NCBI GenBank assembly: GCA_964651445.1
Contig: CAZYYW010000003.1
Span: 1-58,955 of the forward strand
Length of the DNA stretch: 58,955 nt
Direction of reading: 5' to 3'
Source: GCA-2746365 sp964651445
GTDB taxonomy: Bacteria > Pseudomonadota > Gammaproteobacteria > SZUA-229
In this document: piece by piece, positions 8,708 to 17,348 of the stretch
Layout of the letters: every line of letters starts with the position of its first letter
How positions within the stretch are numbered: the first letter of the stretch is position 1
Position numbers and translations under genes: made by a program
Notes under the pieces: generated by a model
Told to the model about the DNA's origin: nothing
The model's input: only the letters and a program-made list of their open reading frames with translations
Databases searched by the model: none

Positions 8708-9700
8708 ATGAAGAAAAAACAAACGTTCACTGCTATCAACGCAGTCATAACCAGTACAATTTTTGGCTTAGGTTTGCTTGCCTCAAGTACTGCAATTGCA
8801 ATCACTGCTGACGAAGGCATCCCTGAATATAAAGCCGTTAGTGGTATTTCAGGCAATGTTTCAAGCGTTGGATCAGATACCCTGGCAAACCTGATGACCT
8901 TATGGGCGGAAAAATTCAAGCACTACTATCCGAATGTAAACATTCAGATACAGGGAGCAGGTTCATCAACAGCACCTACCGCCTTAACCGAAGCAACAGC
9001 AAATTTTGGCCCTATGAGCCGAAAAATGAAAGCCAAGGAAATAGCCGCATTTGAAGATCGCCATGGTTATAAACCGCTTGCTATCCCGGTTGCTATCGAT
9101 GCACTTGTTGTTTACGTTAATAAAGACAACCCTCTAAAGGGCATCACGATTCCTCAGATTGATGCGGTATTTTCCTCTACCCGAAAGTGTGGTCTCGAAA
9201 ATGACATCAAAAAATGGGGCGATTTAGGTTTAACCGGTAGCTGGGTAAATCGTGATATACAACTGTTTGGCCGTAATTCAGTTTCTGGCACCTACGGTTA
9301 CTTTAAAAAGAAAGCGCTTTGTAAAGGTGATTTTAAAAACAACGTAAATGAACAGCCTGGCTCTGCTTCGGTCGTACAATCGGTTTCGACTTCATTAAAC
9401 GGTATGGGTTACTCTGGAATTGGTTACCGCACAACCAGCGTTCGTGCATTGCCTTTAGCAAAAAAAGAAGGTGGGGAATTTATCGAACCCACATTGGCAA
9501 ATGCGGCTTCAGGTAAATATTCACTGTCTCGTTTTCTCTACGTCTACATCAACAAACATCCCAATAAACCTTTAGCGCCTATGGAAAGAGAATTTATCAA
9601 ACTAATTCTTTCTAAAACCGGTCAAGAAGTCGTTATTAAGGATGGTTATGTGCCTCTACCTGCATCTGTAGTGAAAAAATATCTGGCAAAAATTAAGTAA
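8708..9700 (+). CDS. pstS: Phosphate-binding periplasmic protein PstS
   Basis: Periplasmic receptor delivering phosphate to PstCAB. In its 330 residues a signal peptide (MKKK..., hydrophobic to about residue 27, STAIA cleavage site) is followed by the PBP fold. Phosphate-contacting elements are visible: SSVGSDTL near residue 47, QGAGSSTAPTAL near 80 and GRNSVSGTYGYF near 195. It lies downstream of phoR rather than first in the operon, with its own Pho box. Its stop is followed directly by the IS3-family fossil, so any native terminator may have been altered. Confidence 0.95.
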   Translation: MKKKQTFTAINAVITSTIFGLGLLASSTAIAITADEGIPEYKAVSGISGNVSSVGSDTLANLMTLWAEKFKHYYPNVNIQIQGAGSSTAPTALTEATANFGPMSRKMKAKEIAAFEDRHGYKPLAIPVAIDALVVYVNKDNPLKGITIPQIDAVFSSTRKCGLENDIKKWGDLGLTGSWVNRDIQLFGRNSVSGTYGYFKKKALCKGDFKNNVNEQPGSASVVQSVSTSLNGMGYSGIGYRTTSVRALPLAKKEGGEFIEPTLANAASGKYSLSRFLYVYINKHPNKPLAPMEREFIKLILSKTGQEVVIKDGYVPLPASVVKKYLAKIK

Positions 9701-9739
9701 ATATTACTTCACTTAGAGACCTTTGTACGATTGTTCTGG

Positions 9740-9880
9740 TCAAGTCCAACCGGACACTCTCTTTAGAGAGTTTTCATAGTTAATTGGTGATTGATCACCA
9801 TTAGTAGTATGCAGCCTCTCAAGGTTGTCATACGTTTGCTGACATACCAGCCGACAATACGTCGTGAGTATAAATCTGTA
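9740..9880 (-). pseudogene. IS3-family transposase fossil
   Basis: On the minus strand one frame reads DLYSRRIVGWYVSKRMTT, the conserved integrase-core stretch of IS3-family OrfB. Immediately downstream another frame reads LERLHTTNGDQSPINYE followed by NSLKRVSGWT and a stop, which is the typical C-terminus of the same family. The ~60 residues that should separate them are missing and the frame changes, so this is an internally deleted remnant of about 45 codons. It sits between pstS and the tRNA-derived repeats. The short hairpin at 9756-9771 lies inside this coding remnant. Confidence 0.75.
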
Positions 9881-9900
9881 GTGGTCTAATAGACCGAAAA

Positions 9901-9929
9901 CAAAAAAGCCAGACTGCTAGAGTCTGGCT
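9901..9929 (-). terminator. Intrinsic terminator, repeat copy 1
   Basis: A perfect 9-bp stem (AGCCAGACT / AGTCTGGCT) with a 5-base loop at 9907-9929, followed on the minus strand by TTTTTT. It is identical to the terminators at 10034-10056 and 10161-10183 and is the most distal of the three. Confidence 0.8.
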
Positions 9930-9941
9930 TAATCTTATTTG

Positions 9942-9974
<33 letters not shown>

Positions 9975-10027
9975 CCAGGGCTAATAGAGCATGAGACCGA
10001 CCACTCGTCGGGCTCATAACCCGAAAA

Positions 10028-10056
10028 CAAAAAAGCCAGACTGCTAGAGTCTGGCT
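10028..10056 (-). terminator. Intrinsic terminator, repeat copy 2
   Basis: Same 9-bp hairpin and T-tract as the neighbouring copies, placed between tRNA-like repeat units 1 and 2. Confidence 0.8.
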
Positions 10057-10068
10057 TAATCTTATTTG

Positions 10069-10101
<33 letters not shown>

Positions 10102-10154
10102 CCAGGGCTAATAGAGCATGAGACCGACCACTCGTCGGGCTCATAACCCGAAAA

Positions 10155-10183
10155 CAAAAAAGCCAGACTGCTAGAGTCTGGCT
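10155..10183 (-). terminator. Intrinsic terminator of tRNA-fMet
   Basis: A hairpin with a 9-bp stem followed by TTTTTTG on the minus strand, beginning 11 bases past the CCA end of the intact tRNA. An 11-base segment of the stem-loop (GCCAGACTGCT on plus) also occurs in the D-arm region of the tRNA gene at 10249-10259, which may have promoted the rearrangement that made the repeats. Confidence 0.9.
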
Positions 10184-10193
10184 TAATCTTATT

Positions 10194-10270
<77 letters not shown>

Positions 10271-10284
10271 ACAACAAGACGCGA

Positions 10285-10313
10285 ATCATACGGACTTAAT
10301 GATAAAATTGCAA
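10285..10313 (-). promoter_or_regulatory. Sigma-70 promoter of tRNA-fMet
   Basis: On the minus strand TTGCAA (10308-10313) and TATGAT (10285-10290) are separated by 17 bp and followed by a GC-rich discriminator (TCGCGTC), the pattern of stringently controlled stable-RNA promoters. The transcript would start about 8 bases before the tRNA. Confidence 0.85.
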
Positions 10314-10565
10314 GATAATTAAGGGGAAAGTGAAAGAAAAAAATTTATTGGTGCGTTCAATTGTATTGCCTCAGATTTTATCTGAAAGTTACTAAATAAA
10401 TTTAGATGTAGCGATAGCTGTGGATTTTAATTGTTAAGGGTCTCAGAGTAAGCATCAAAGTATATTGAGGTACTGGTTGTTTTTATGGGGCAATTATTTT
10501 TCCAGAGGTGGCCGTTAATATGCAAGTTGCAGTGCCTAGTCCGAATAATCCACGGAACTCGAGAA

Positions 10566-10787
10566 CTAACCCTTAGGATTCAGCCCACCCAGAATAAATT
10601 TGAGGATGTCACCTGGCTGACATTCCAAAATCTAACAGATTTTCCCCAGTGTGGAGAAACGCACGCACTTAACTTTACCCGTGGGCAGTAGCGATAAGTT
10701 CTGCTCGGTAATGCCAATTTTAGTGGCAAGTTTTTTGCCGCGAATCTTAAGTTTAGCTTGTATGACATCTAGAGATACTCTGATCAA
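10566..10787 (-). pseudogene. XRE/Cro-type HTH regulator, inactivated by an internal stop
   Basis: A 73-codon frame starting at a possible TTG translates to LIRVSLDVIQAKLKIRGKKL, then ATKIGITEQNLSLLPTGKVK and CVRFSTLGKIC, a TAG stop at codon 52, and ILECQPGDILKFI. This matches the compact one-domain Cro-like regulators whose hallmark is K-x-x-x-x-RFSTL-x-x-IC-x-x-L-x-CQPGDIL. The stop falls exactly where the family has a residue between IC and L. A Pro also replaces the usual Lys before TGK. The gene is therefore a recent pseudogene, or readthrough would be needed. Stretches 10314-10565 and 10788-11007 show no other gene. Confidence 0.75.
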
Positions 10788-10877
10788 ATCCAATTAATTT
10801 GGGTTGACATTAGCCTAAAATAATAATATTCCTATTCGGTGCTGAGGATCGAAGCTCAAGGATGGTGGCAAGGAATC

Positions 10878-10922
10878 AACAGCCCTGTTGGGCTTCGCGC
10901 CAGCGCACCAACCTACAGGCGG
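10878..10922. repeat. REP-like intergenic palindrome
   Basis: The segment around GTTGGGCTTCGCGCCAGCGC followed by ACCAACCTACAG can fold on itself (GTTGG / CCAAC arms). It resembles dispersed GTAGGTTGG...CCAAC words that are common between genes in gammaproteobacteria. A single copy is seen in this window. Confidence 0.45.
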
Positions 10923-11007
10923 CACCTTCTTCGTGGCAACGTTATTCACGATAAAATAACTAGAAAAGCCTTAAATAGGAGTCATTGGTGCCGAACAGGC
11001 CTATAAA

Positions 11008-11046
11008 AAATTAAACCTACGGATGACGGTTCGTAGGTTTAATTTG
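11008..11046 (-). terminator. Terminator of the giant lipase-like gene
   Basis: A perfect 14-bp inverted repeat (AAATTAAACCTACG / CGTAGGTTTAATTT) with a 10-base loop begins 18 bases past the stop codon of the minus-strand gene. The A/T-rich flanks supply a U-run in either direction, so it could act bidirectionally. Confidence 0.75.
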
Positions 11047-11063
11047 TTTTACCGCCCTACTCA

Positions 11064-14000
11064 TTACCTTCGAAAGCGAGATAGCTGGCGCAGGTGCATT
11101 AGTAATGACAGCAGAATAAGTAACCCCCAACCTAATGCTCCGCCACCTCCACCACCACTTGCGCCATTGCCGTTATTTGTGGTGGGCGTTACCACGCCAA
11201 CTTCGACAACTATCACAAGGGCGATAGCAGTTAAGGTGTTGCCAGCTGAATCCGTCACGCTGTAACTAAAGCTATCTTCACCGATAAAGCCATTGTTGGG
11301 TGTGTAGATAAAACCATTTCCCTGTACTACAACACTGCCATTCGCGGCTTGTGCGATGACGGTAAAGCTGAAACTATCACCGATGTCTGGATCGTTTATT
11401 TCTGGCGTTAGTAATATCGAAGCCTGATTAACGGTAACATTGACCTGTAAACTTGCTGTCAGTGGCGCGCGATTAACAGCATTAACTTGGACATTCGCCA
11501 CGGCAGCAAAGGGCAGGCTAACACCACGAGCATTGGTCACCTGAAACTCAAAGCTGTCAGCGCCAACAAAATTCTGACTGGGCTGATAAAACAGCAAGCC
11601 AGCTAAGCTACTGGCAGTGCCTTGCGCGGGCTGACTGACAATACTAATATTGAAACCGGGATCGCCATCAAAGGTGACTAAAGGTGCTACACCGTCACTT
11701 TTCTGTCCCTGTTGCGTATCGATGAGTGCCAAGGCGGATAATGGCCCGGGAATGGCGCTGAAAACGGCGGTAGCCGTGCGGTTATCGGTAAGCCACAATT
11801 GACTGCCAACCTCGTTACCTTCTGCATCACCTTGCCATTGTGTTAATTCAAAACCATCATCGGCTATGGCTGTCAGGGAAACTTGCTCTTCATTGTTATA
11901 ACGGTAAACCCCCGGCGAAATTTCTATGCCGGGTGGCGACGTACTTACGCTGCCATTGCCTAAAATAGTGATAGTCAAATCTGTTGTTTGTGCTGGGTCA
12001 ATACGGCGGCGCAGTAAATGCAGTGCGTCAGCTCCGTACGGCGGCGCATAACTTTGCTGACTAACCCAGAACGCATAACGGCCATCAGCAGACAAAGCAC
12101 CGGTGCGCACAGCTGCACTGCTCAGCAAGGTATCGCTGATCCAGTTAGGCACAGCCACGCCAACAGGAAAGACATTACTGCTGCGTGCAACAAATAAGTC
12201 TTCTACCGTATTGGTATCATTATTCACAATATTGGTGTGCGATGAAACCCAGGCAACTTTACTCACATTACTTCCTGCTAGGCGATCTTGCCCAACAGAA
12301 ACATCCTGCAATGGAAAAGCTGCGTCCATCGCTGACGCTAAACCCTGAAAGCTACTGCTTGCCAGCGATAAGGAACGCGAAAAGAAACTGCCACCGGCAA
12401 CTTCACCTTGTGACAGGTAAATATCTTGATTAATAAACTCCTGATTGGTATCGACGGGAAGTAGATTTTGAACGCTCAAAAAAGCCACATCATCAGCATA
12501 CGGAGCAATCGCAAACACGCTGCCACCACTGCCAGGGATAGTCACTTCTGAGCGGATAGAAACATCCAGATCACCACCGGCATCACTGCCGGAAAAACGG
12601 ACAAGGCGTAAATCCCCGTCACTTCGGCTGTTATACACCAGATAACGCCCATCGAGGGTGACTTTGGGATACTGGGAAGCAAGTGAAGGCATGGTTGTCG
12701 CATTAATATTACTTACCGGATGGGTAATGTAGTTATCATCAAAATAATTACCGTTGCCATCTGGATCCAGATCAACCATATACACCTGCGTGCCAGGATT
12801 AGGAAAAGCCGCTAGGTAGGTAGCATTACGTTGTGACGAGAAAAACACATAACGTCCACTGAAAGTCGTGGACACACTGAAATTTCCAGACGATGATAAA
12901 TTAGCGGGCGTTCCATCGGGTGCCTGACTAACCACGGCAATGCGTTCGCTGTGCAGGTCTTTTATATACAGATTAAAGTCTTGTGCGCCGCTAACCAGAT
13001 TGCTCGCCTCACTTTCAAATATTAAGTAACGACCCGAACCCGACAGTGCCGGATTTTTACTGTGATCGTCGGCTAGCTCACCCGCTGCATTACGACTGGC
13101 AATGGTCAAAGAGCTACCCTTCCAGATAAACACATCACGGCTACGGTTGTTGTCACTGCGTACAAAGCGGTTGCCGGTGGAAGTAAAGGCTACCACCTCA
13201 CCATTGTAGGCAGTGGCAAATTGATCGATGGCACCGTTGTTACAGGCAACCTCAGTACCACTGATATTAAAGCAGGTGTTATTGTCGATGCGCGTGCTGA
13301 TAATATCGATGTCAGCATCCTGTACCACTGGGTCGATACGTTCGATAGCCAGACTCAATTCACCGGTATTGCCGGCAAGATCCTGCATTGCAATCATCAA
13401 ACGATTTTTCCCCATAGGCAAGGTAATCGTGGCACCGTATTTTGTTGGAAAACCGGTGACACCGCCCAATGTTAGATCCTGCGACATCTGATAGCCTTCC
13501 AGCTCACCCGCAATCAATAGTACCGGCGCGGCACCACTCATGCCACTACCGGCATCGCTTACTTCTAACACTAAATCAACGCTGTCGGTGAATAGCTGAT
13601 AATCATCACTGCCGCCAATTGGCACCACTGGCGTCAGTTGCAATACACTGAGCTCAGGCGCAGCAATATCGTAATACACGGTATAGCTTTCAGTACGCGT
13701 ATTTCCAACCCGGTCTGTACCACTGACACTGAGGACTACGTCACCACCCACAATTGCAGCGGCTTCCATTTGTTGCTTGAGTTCGGTTTGTTGCAAACTA
13801 AAGCTCTCGCCAGCTGGAAATACCCAGTCTGCATTTCCAGCAACCGTGAGCTGTCCATCCGCCGCATTCGAACCATAATCCTCAATACTGAAATATAACG
13901 GCGTATTCGGGCTGACCATTACCCCTAGAGCATGATTTTGCTGTAATTCAAAATTTAGACGAGGCGCGGTATTGTCCACTTGTATGCGAATTTGCTGCAC

Positions 14001-16310
14001 AGTAGTGAACTGTGTTGGCGTGAGCGGATTGGCGGTACGGAAATACAGGGTGTGAACACCCTCATCCAATGTGCCCAGTTCAATCAATTGCCCCGCCACG
14101 TTATTGCGGGTTTGTGGATTTAACAACGCACTATCATTCCACGCATATTGCAGATTACCACTGACATCAAAACCCAGTGTTAGTGCTTTTCCTGCTGGCT
14201 GACTGATAACCCAGTTAGCCTCAGACTGTGCGGTAAGTGAAATCAGTTGCGCAATTTCCGTGCCGTTGAGGATGCGGTCAAATGCCCTGCCACGCACGGC
14301 ATTGCCGCCAATTAATTCACCACGCCCTACTTTTACCACCTGCTGACTATTTGCCGCCAGAATATCTGCCTGCACCAGTTGCGGCGCTGCACCTGCTACT
14401 ACAAAACGCGCGGAGCGAATCAGTTCACGACCGCCGCGCTCATTTACAGAGCGCCACTCCATATAAAACGGCTGATTGTGCAAAGCATTGTCGCTGATTA
14501 AATCATTAAATGACACGGTTTCACCGGGCAAAATACTTGTCCAGTTGCTGATAATGTCAGCGCCGTCATCTGACGTCAGACGGTATTCGTAGTTAACCGC
14601 TGAAATAGAAATATCCACTGTCTGCCCAAAGGGAAGCAAATCAGTAATGGGGAAATCCAATGTTCGTTGAATGCTATCGGATTCAAAATGAAAGCTGGCA
14701 CTGGCATCACGTACCAAATAATTACGATTGGCACTGCTTAACACCGCAACATCGCCGTTAACCTGCATACGTGATGAAGGTGATAGTAAGGTTTCCAACC
14801 ACACCGGCCCCATAACTGGCAAATTACGGTAAAGTAAATCAGGATGCTCATATGGGAACTCACCCAATAGATCCATGCGTGGACCAAAGTTGTCGGTGGT
14901 GGTCAGTAAAAGGGCACTGCCTACGGCAACAGCGCTATCGTCAGTCTGCGCAACGATAACGCTGTTATCTGTTATCAAGTTCGGGTCATTCGCCACCGCT
15001 GCGAGGTCACTGGGAAACAGGTGAAGACCTACACCTTGCGTGCCCAAGGTAACAAACTGCTTAACATCCGGGTTGGTGGTGTAACTGGTGAGATGCACAA
15101 CGCCACCTTCCGGTGTCAAATCATCGTGCCCCGGCTCACCCTTAAGCCCGAGCAAACCTGCAACAAAGGGGCGCGCAAATTGCATGGCTATGGCAATCGC
15201 TTCACCGGTATTGGTACCACTTAGCGCTTGAATATAGGATGGCGTAACCACTTCGTTTATTGGAATCAACAACAGAAAATCAATGGCACTGCGAGCAACA
15301 GGATTAAAGCCGGCTTCGATATCATGAAATCTCACACCCAGTGGGCGAATTAGTAAATCAATAAAGTTAATCAGTAAACCCTTGGCAGTGGTAACCGAAG
15401 TGCCAAGCATGAGCTGTACACGTTCATCCTCAAAAATAGTGCTGTCAATAGCAACCGGTTCGAAATAGATCTTGGACAAGTAAGCCATAGTTGAGCCGGC
15501 AAACGGTGGCGCGTTATAGACGACATTAGCAACAAATTCAGAATCTTGAACGGATGCTGTAAAAGCCTTGTCCAGCATAGCGCGCGTAACCAGACTGCCC
15601 ATGGAGTGAGTAACGATATTGGTTTGGCGGTAGCGCGATAATTTGCCTCCTTCACGGCGTTCACTGCGCAGCATGTCTAACAAGTCCTCAGCACGTGGAT
15701 CAACTCGACCAGCACTCTGATAAGTACTACGAATCCATAGCTGACTAGCAATGCTGGCCTTTACCAGTAGCGAGAATGGCGAGATAGCAATAGGAATCGT
15801 AATCGGTGATAGTCCTAAGCCAATATCAATTTCTGACGATTGCAGAACGTCCAATGCTGAGGGTATCGGCTGGTTCTGTGCCGTCCAAGTTCCCAGTATC
15901 CAGTTAGTCCCCGCCAGCAGTTGCTCAGAATTTTGCAAAAAAGCATAACCTTCATCGGCGGTGGAGTAGGTATTAAAACCATCATCCGCCCACCACTGAA
16001 CCGCCCAGTTTTCAATGCCATTGCGGGTAAAAAAGGCAGAAGGCGAACGATCAGGACCAATAACATAATGCCGTAAATATTTTATCGACATCGGCGCCAA
16101 CTCTTCAACCGCATACAGACTGTCACGCGCCCAGGCGGTACCGTCATCAAGATAACCGTGTACATAAATCACTGGTGCCTGTGCAGGGCCATCCGGTTCA
16201 ATGGTTAAGGCAGAAGATAACGGGCTAAAAACAAGCAGTAGAAAAAATACGAAAAAGGCTACTCCAGTCTTTGTCTTTGTCGTTAGCGATATTGATGTCC
16301 CTGTTTTCAT
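11064..16310 (-). CDS. Giant secreted lipase-like multidomain protein with GlyGly-CTERM anchor
   Basis: About 1748 residues. A signal peptide ends near residue 34 (SSALTIEPDG). An alpha/beta-hydrolase region follows (about 38-460) with VIYVHGYLDDG as oxyanion region and a lipase-type nucleophile elbow THSMGS, Ser near residue 236. Residues about 560-980 form Ig-like beta repeats. Residues about 1000-1430 carry repeated S-G-x-G-R-Y-x-x-F units of a TolB-like propeller. An InlB-like repeat (about 1441-1510), two cadherin/Big-like domains (about 1536-1690), and a C-terminal GASGGGGGGALGWG plus hydrophobic helix plus Arg-rich tail follow: a GlyGly-CTERM signal, which elsewhere is handled by rhombosortase after type II secretion. 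ATG at 16310 is preferred (AGGGG ribosome site, proper signal peptide); an upstream TTG at 16346 is possible. Substrate unknown. Confidence 0.88.
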   Translation of the reverse strand: MKTGTSISLTTKTKTGVAFFVFFLLLVFSPLSSALTIEPDGPAQAPVIYVHGYLDDGTAWARDSLYAVEELAPMSIKYLRHYVIGPDRSPSAFFTRNGIENWAVQWWADDGFNTYSTADEGYAFLQNSEQLLAGTNWILGTWTAQNQPIPSALDVLQSSEIDIGLGLSPITIPIAISPFSLLVKASIASQLWIRSTYQSAGRVDPRAEDLLDMLRSERREGGKLSRYRQTNIVTHSMGSLVTRAMLDKAFTASVQDSEFVANVVYNAPPFAGSTMAYLSKIYFEPVAIDSTIFEDERVQLMLGTSVTTAKGLLINFIDLLIRPLGVRFHDIEAGFNPVARSAIDFLLLIPINEVVTPSYIQALSGTNTGEAIAIAMQFARPFVAGLLGLKGEPGHDDLTPEGGVVHLTSYTTNPDVKQFVTLGTQGVGLHLFPSDLAAVANDPNLITDNSVIVAQTDDSAVAVGSALLLTTTDNFGPRMDLLGEFPYEHPDLLYRNLPVMGPVWLETLLSPSSRMQVNGDVAVLSSANRNYLVRDASASFHFESDSIQRTLDFPITDLLPFGQTVDISISAVNYEYRLTSDDGADIISNWTSILPGETVSFNDLISDNALHNQPFYMEWRSVNERGGRELIRSARFVVAGAAPQLVQADILAANSQQVVKVGRGELIGGNAVRGRAFDRILNGTEIAQLISLTAQSEANWVISQPAGKALTLGFDVSGNLQYAWNDSALLNPQTRNNVAGQLIELGTLDEGVHTLYFRTANPLTPTQFTTVQQIRIQVDNTAPRLNFELQQNHALGVMVSPNTPLYFSIEDYGSNAADGQLTVAGNADWVFPAGESFSLQQTELKQQMEAAAIVGGDVVLSVSGTDRVGNTRTESYTVYYDIAAPELSVLQLTPVVPIGGSDDYQLFTDSVDLVLEVSDAGSGMSGAAPVLLIAGELEGYQMSQDLTLGGVTGFPTKYGATITLPMGKNRLMIAMQDLAGNTGELSLAIERIDPVVQDADIDIISTRIDNNTCFNISGTEVACNNGAIDQFATAYNGEVVAFTSTGNRFVRSDNNRSRDVFIWKGSSLTIASRNAAGELADDHSKNPALSGSGRYLIFESEASNLVSGAQDFNLYIKDLHSERIAVVSQAPDGTPANLSSSGNFSVSTTFSGRYVFFSSQRNATYLAAFPNPGTQVYMVDLDPDGNGNYFDDNYITHPVSNINATTMPSLASQYPKVTLDGRYLVYNSRSDGDLRLVRFSGSDAGGDLDVSIRSEVTIPGSGGSVFAIAPYADDVAFLSVQNLLPVDTNQEFINQDIYLSQGEVAGGSFFSRSLSLASSSFQGLASAMDAAFPLQDVSVGQDRLAGSNVSKVAWVSSHTNIVNNDTNTVEDLFVARSSNVFPVGVAVPNWISDTLLSSAAVRTGALSADGRYAFWVSQQSYAPPYGADALHLLRRRIDPAQTTDLTITILGNGSVSTSPPGIEISPGVYRYNNEEQVSLTAIADDGFELTQWQGDAEGNEVGSQLWLTDNRTATAVFSAIPGPLSALALIDTQQGQKSDGVAPLVTFDGDPGFNISIVSQPAQGTASSLAGLLFYQPSQNFVGADSFEFQVTNARGVSLPFAAVANVQVNAVNRAPLTASLQVNVTVNQASILLTPEINDPDIGDSFSFTVIAQAANGSVVVQGNGFIYTPNNGFIGEDSFSYSVTDSAGNTLTAIALVIVVEVGVVTPTTNNGNGASGGGGGGALGWGLLILLSLLMHLRQLSRFRR

Positions 16311-16459
16311 GTGTTTTCCCCTGTCATAATCGGCTGCTATAATCAAAAGTATGGTCTGCAGAACACCTAACTGAGCGGCTCACACATCTGTATTGAACAA
16401 AGAGTGATGGCTGAGGGCATTCTTAAGCTAATCTAATTATGTCTCGCCGATATTGAAAC

Positions 16460-16485
16460 GGCTATCCCATAAATATGGGATAGCC
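16460..16485. promoter_or_regulatory. 12-bp perfect dyad between divergent genes (candidate operator)
   Basis: GGCTATCCCATA and its exact complement TATGGGATAGCC are separated by two bases. The dyad lies midway in the 330-bp region between the giant lipase-like gene and the response regulator. Its compact symmetry fits a dimeric LuxR/NarL-type regulator site. A T-run does not follow on either transcribed strand in terminator orientation, so termination is less likely. Binding protein unknown. The remainder of 16311-16640 holds no recognisable gene. Confidence 0.45.
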
Positions 16486-16640
16486 AAAAAACCGCTGACG
16501 AAGTATAAAATATGATAGAGAAACGATAACTACGTTATAGGTTTGCAAGTTTACGATCAAAAAAATCAATTTCGTTTACATCAGTGCTTGGCACAAAACA
16601 GATTCACTGGCTAGAAAAATTAGGCGCAACTTTAAATCAA

Positions 16641-17348
16641 ATGAATAAACCCATACACACTAAAAAAACCGTACTGCTGGTTGAGGATGATGCCCATACC
16701 CGCCATTGGCTAACGCAATCAATCAATAGTCATACTGAACTCGAAGTGATTGCCAGCTGTGCCAATCGAGAAACTGGCTTGCTTGCATTGTCGCTGCACA
16801 AACCTGATGTTCTGGTTACGGATCTTGGTCTTCCCGATGGTTCTGGCATTGACATAATTCATAGCGCAAGAAAGAATAATACAAATATTGAAATTATGGT
16901 TATCACCGTTTTTGGTGATGAGCGTCATGTGCTGGAAGCCATTGAAGCGGGTGCCAGTAGTTATCTGCTAAAAGATGGCGATACCGATTACATCGGAAAA
17001 GCGATATTACAACTACTTGCGGGGGAATCGCCTATCAGTGCTGCCATTGCTCGACAGTTACTCAAACGCTACCATACAAAACTGCCAAATGATTCGAATC
17101 AAGCCGCTGTCGAACCAGAAGACAAATCTGAAGGCAAACCCAAAACCCAGTTAACCAACAGAGAAACAGAAGTGCTGCGCTGTATGGCAAAGGGTTATAC
17201 CTATAACGAAGCCGCTGAAATACTGGGCATGTCCAGTCATACGGTTGCCTCGCACATCAAAAAAATCTACCGCAAACTAGAGGTCAACTCTCGCAGCGAG
17301 GCGGTATATGAAGCCGTGCAACTAGGACTGGTAGACATACAGTCCTAA
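16641..17348 (+). CDS. NarL/LuxR-family response regulator
   Basis: A two-domain transcription regulator of about 235 residues. The receiver has VEDDAHTRHW, the phospho-acceptor Asp in VTDLGLPDGSGID, and the Lys in SSYLLKDGD. A charged linker separates it from the C-terminal LuxR helix-turn-helix (LTNRETEVLRCMAKGYTYNE and TVASHIKKIYRKLEV). An upstream in-frame GTG at 16584 would add 19 residues, but the family starts close to KKTVLLVEDD and ATG 16641 is preferred; neither has a strong ribosome site. Its stop overlaps the kinase start (TAATG), so the two are translationally coupled and form a cognate pair. The targets are unknown; the divergent secreted protein is a natural candidate. Confidence 0.9.
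   Translation: MNKPIHTKKTVLLVEDDAHTRHWLTQSINSHTELEVIASCANRETGLLALSLHKPDVLVTDLGLPDGSGIDIIHSARKNNTNIEIMVITVFGDERHVLEAIEAGASSYLLKDGDTDYIGKAILQLLAGESPISAAIARQLLKRYHTKLPNDSNQAAVEPEDKSEGKPKTQLTNRETEVLRCMAKGYTYNEAAEILGMSSHTVASHIKKIYRKLEVNSRSEAVYEAVQLGLVDIQS

Noticed and set aside
9756..9775. Hairpin ACTCTC-TTTA-GAGAGT followed by TTT as pstS terminator
   Set aside because: The stem is short and lies inside the coding remnant of the IS3-family transposase, so it is more likely a by-product of that sequence.
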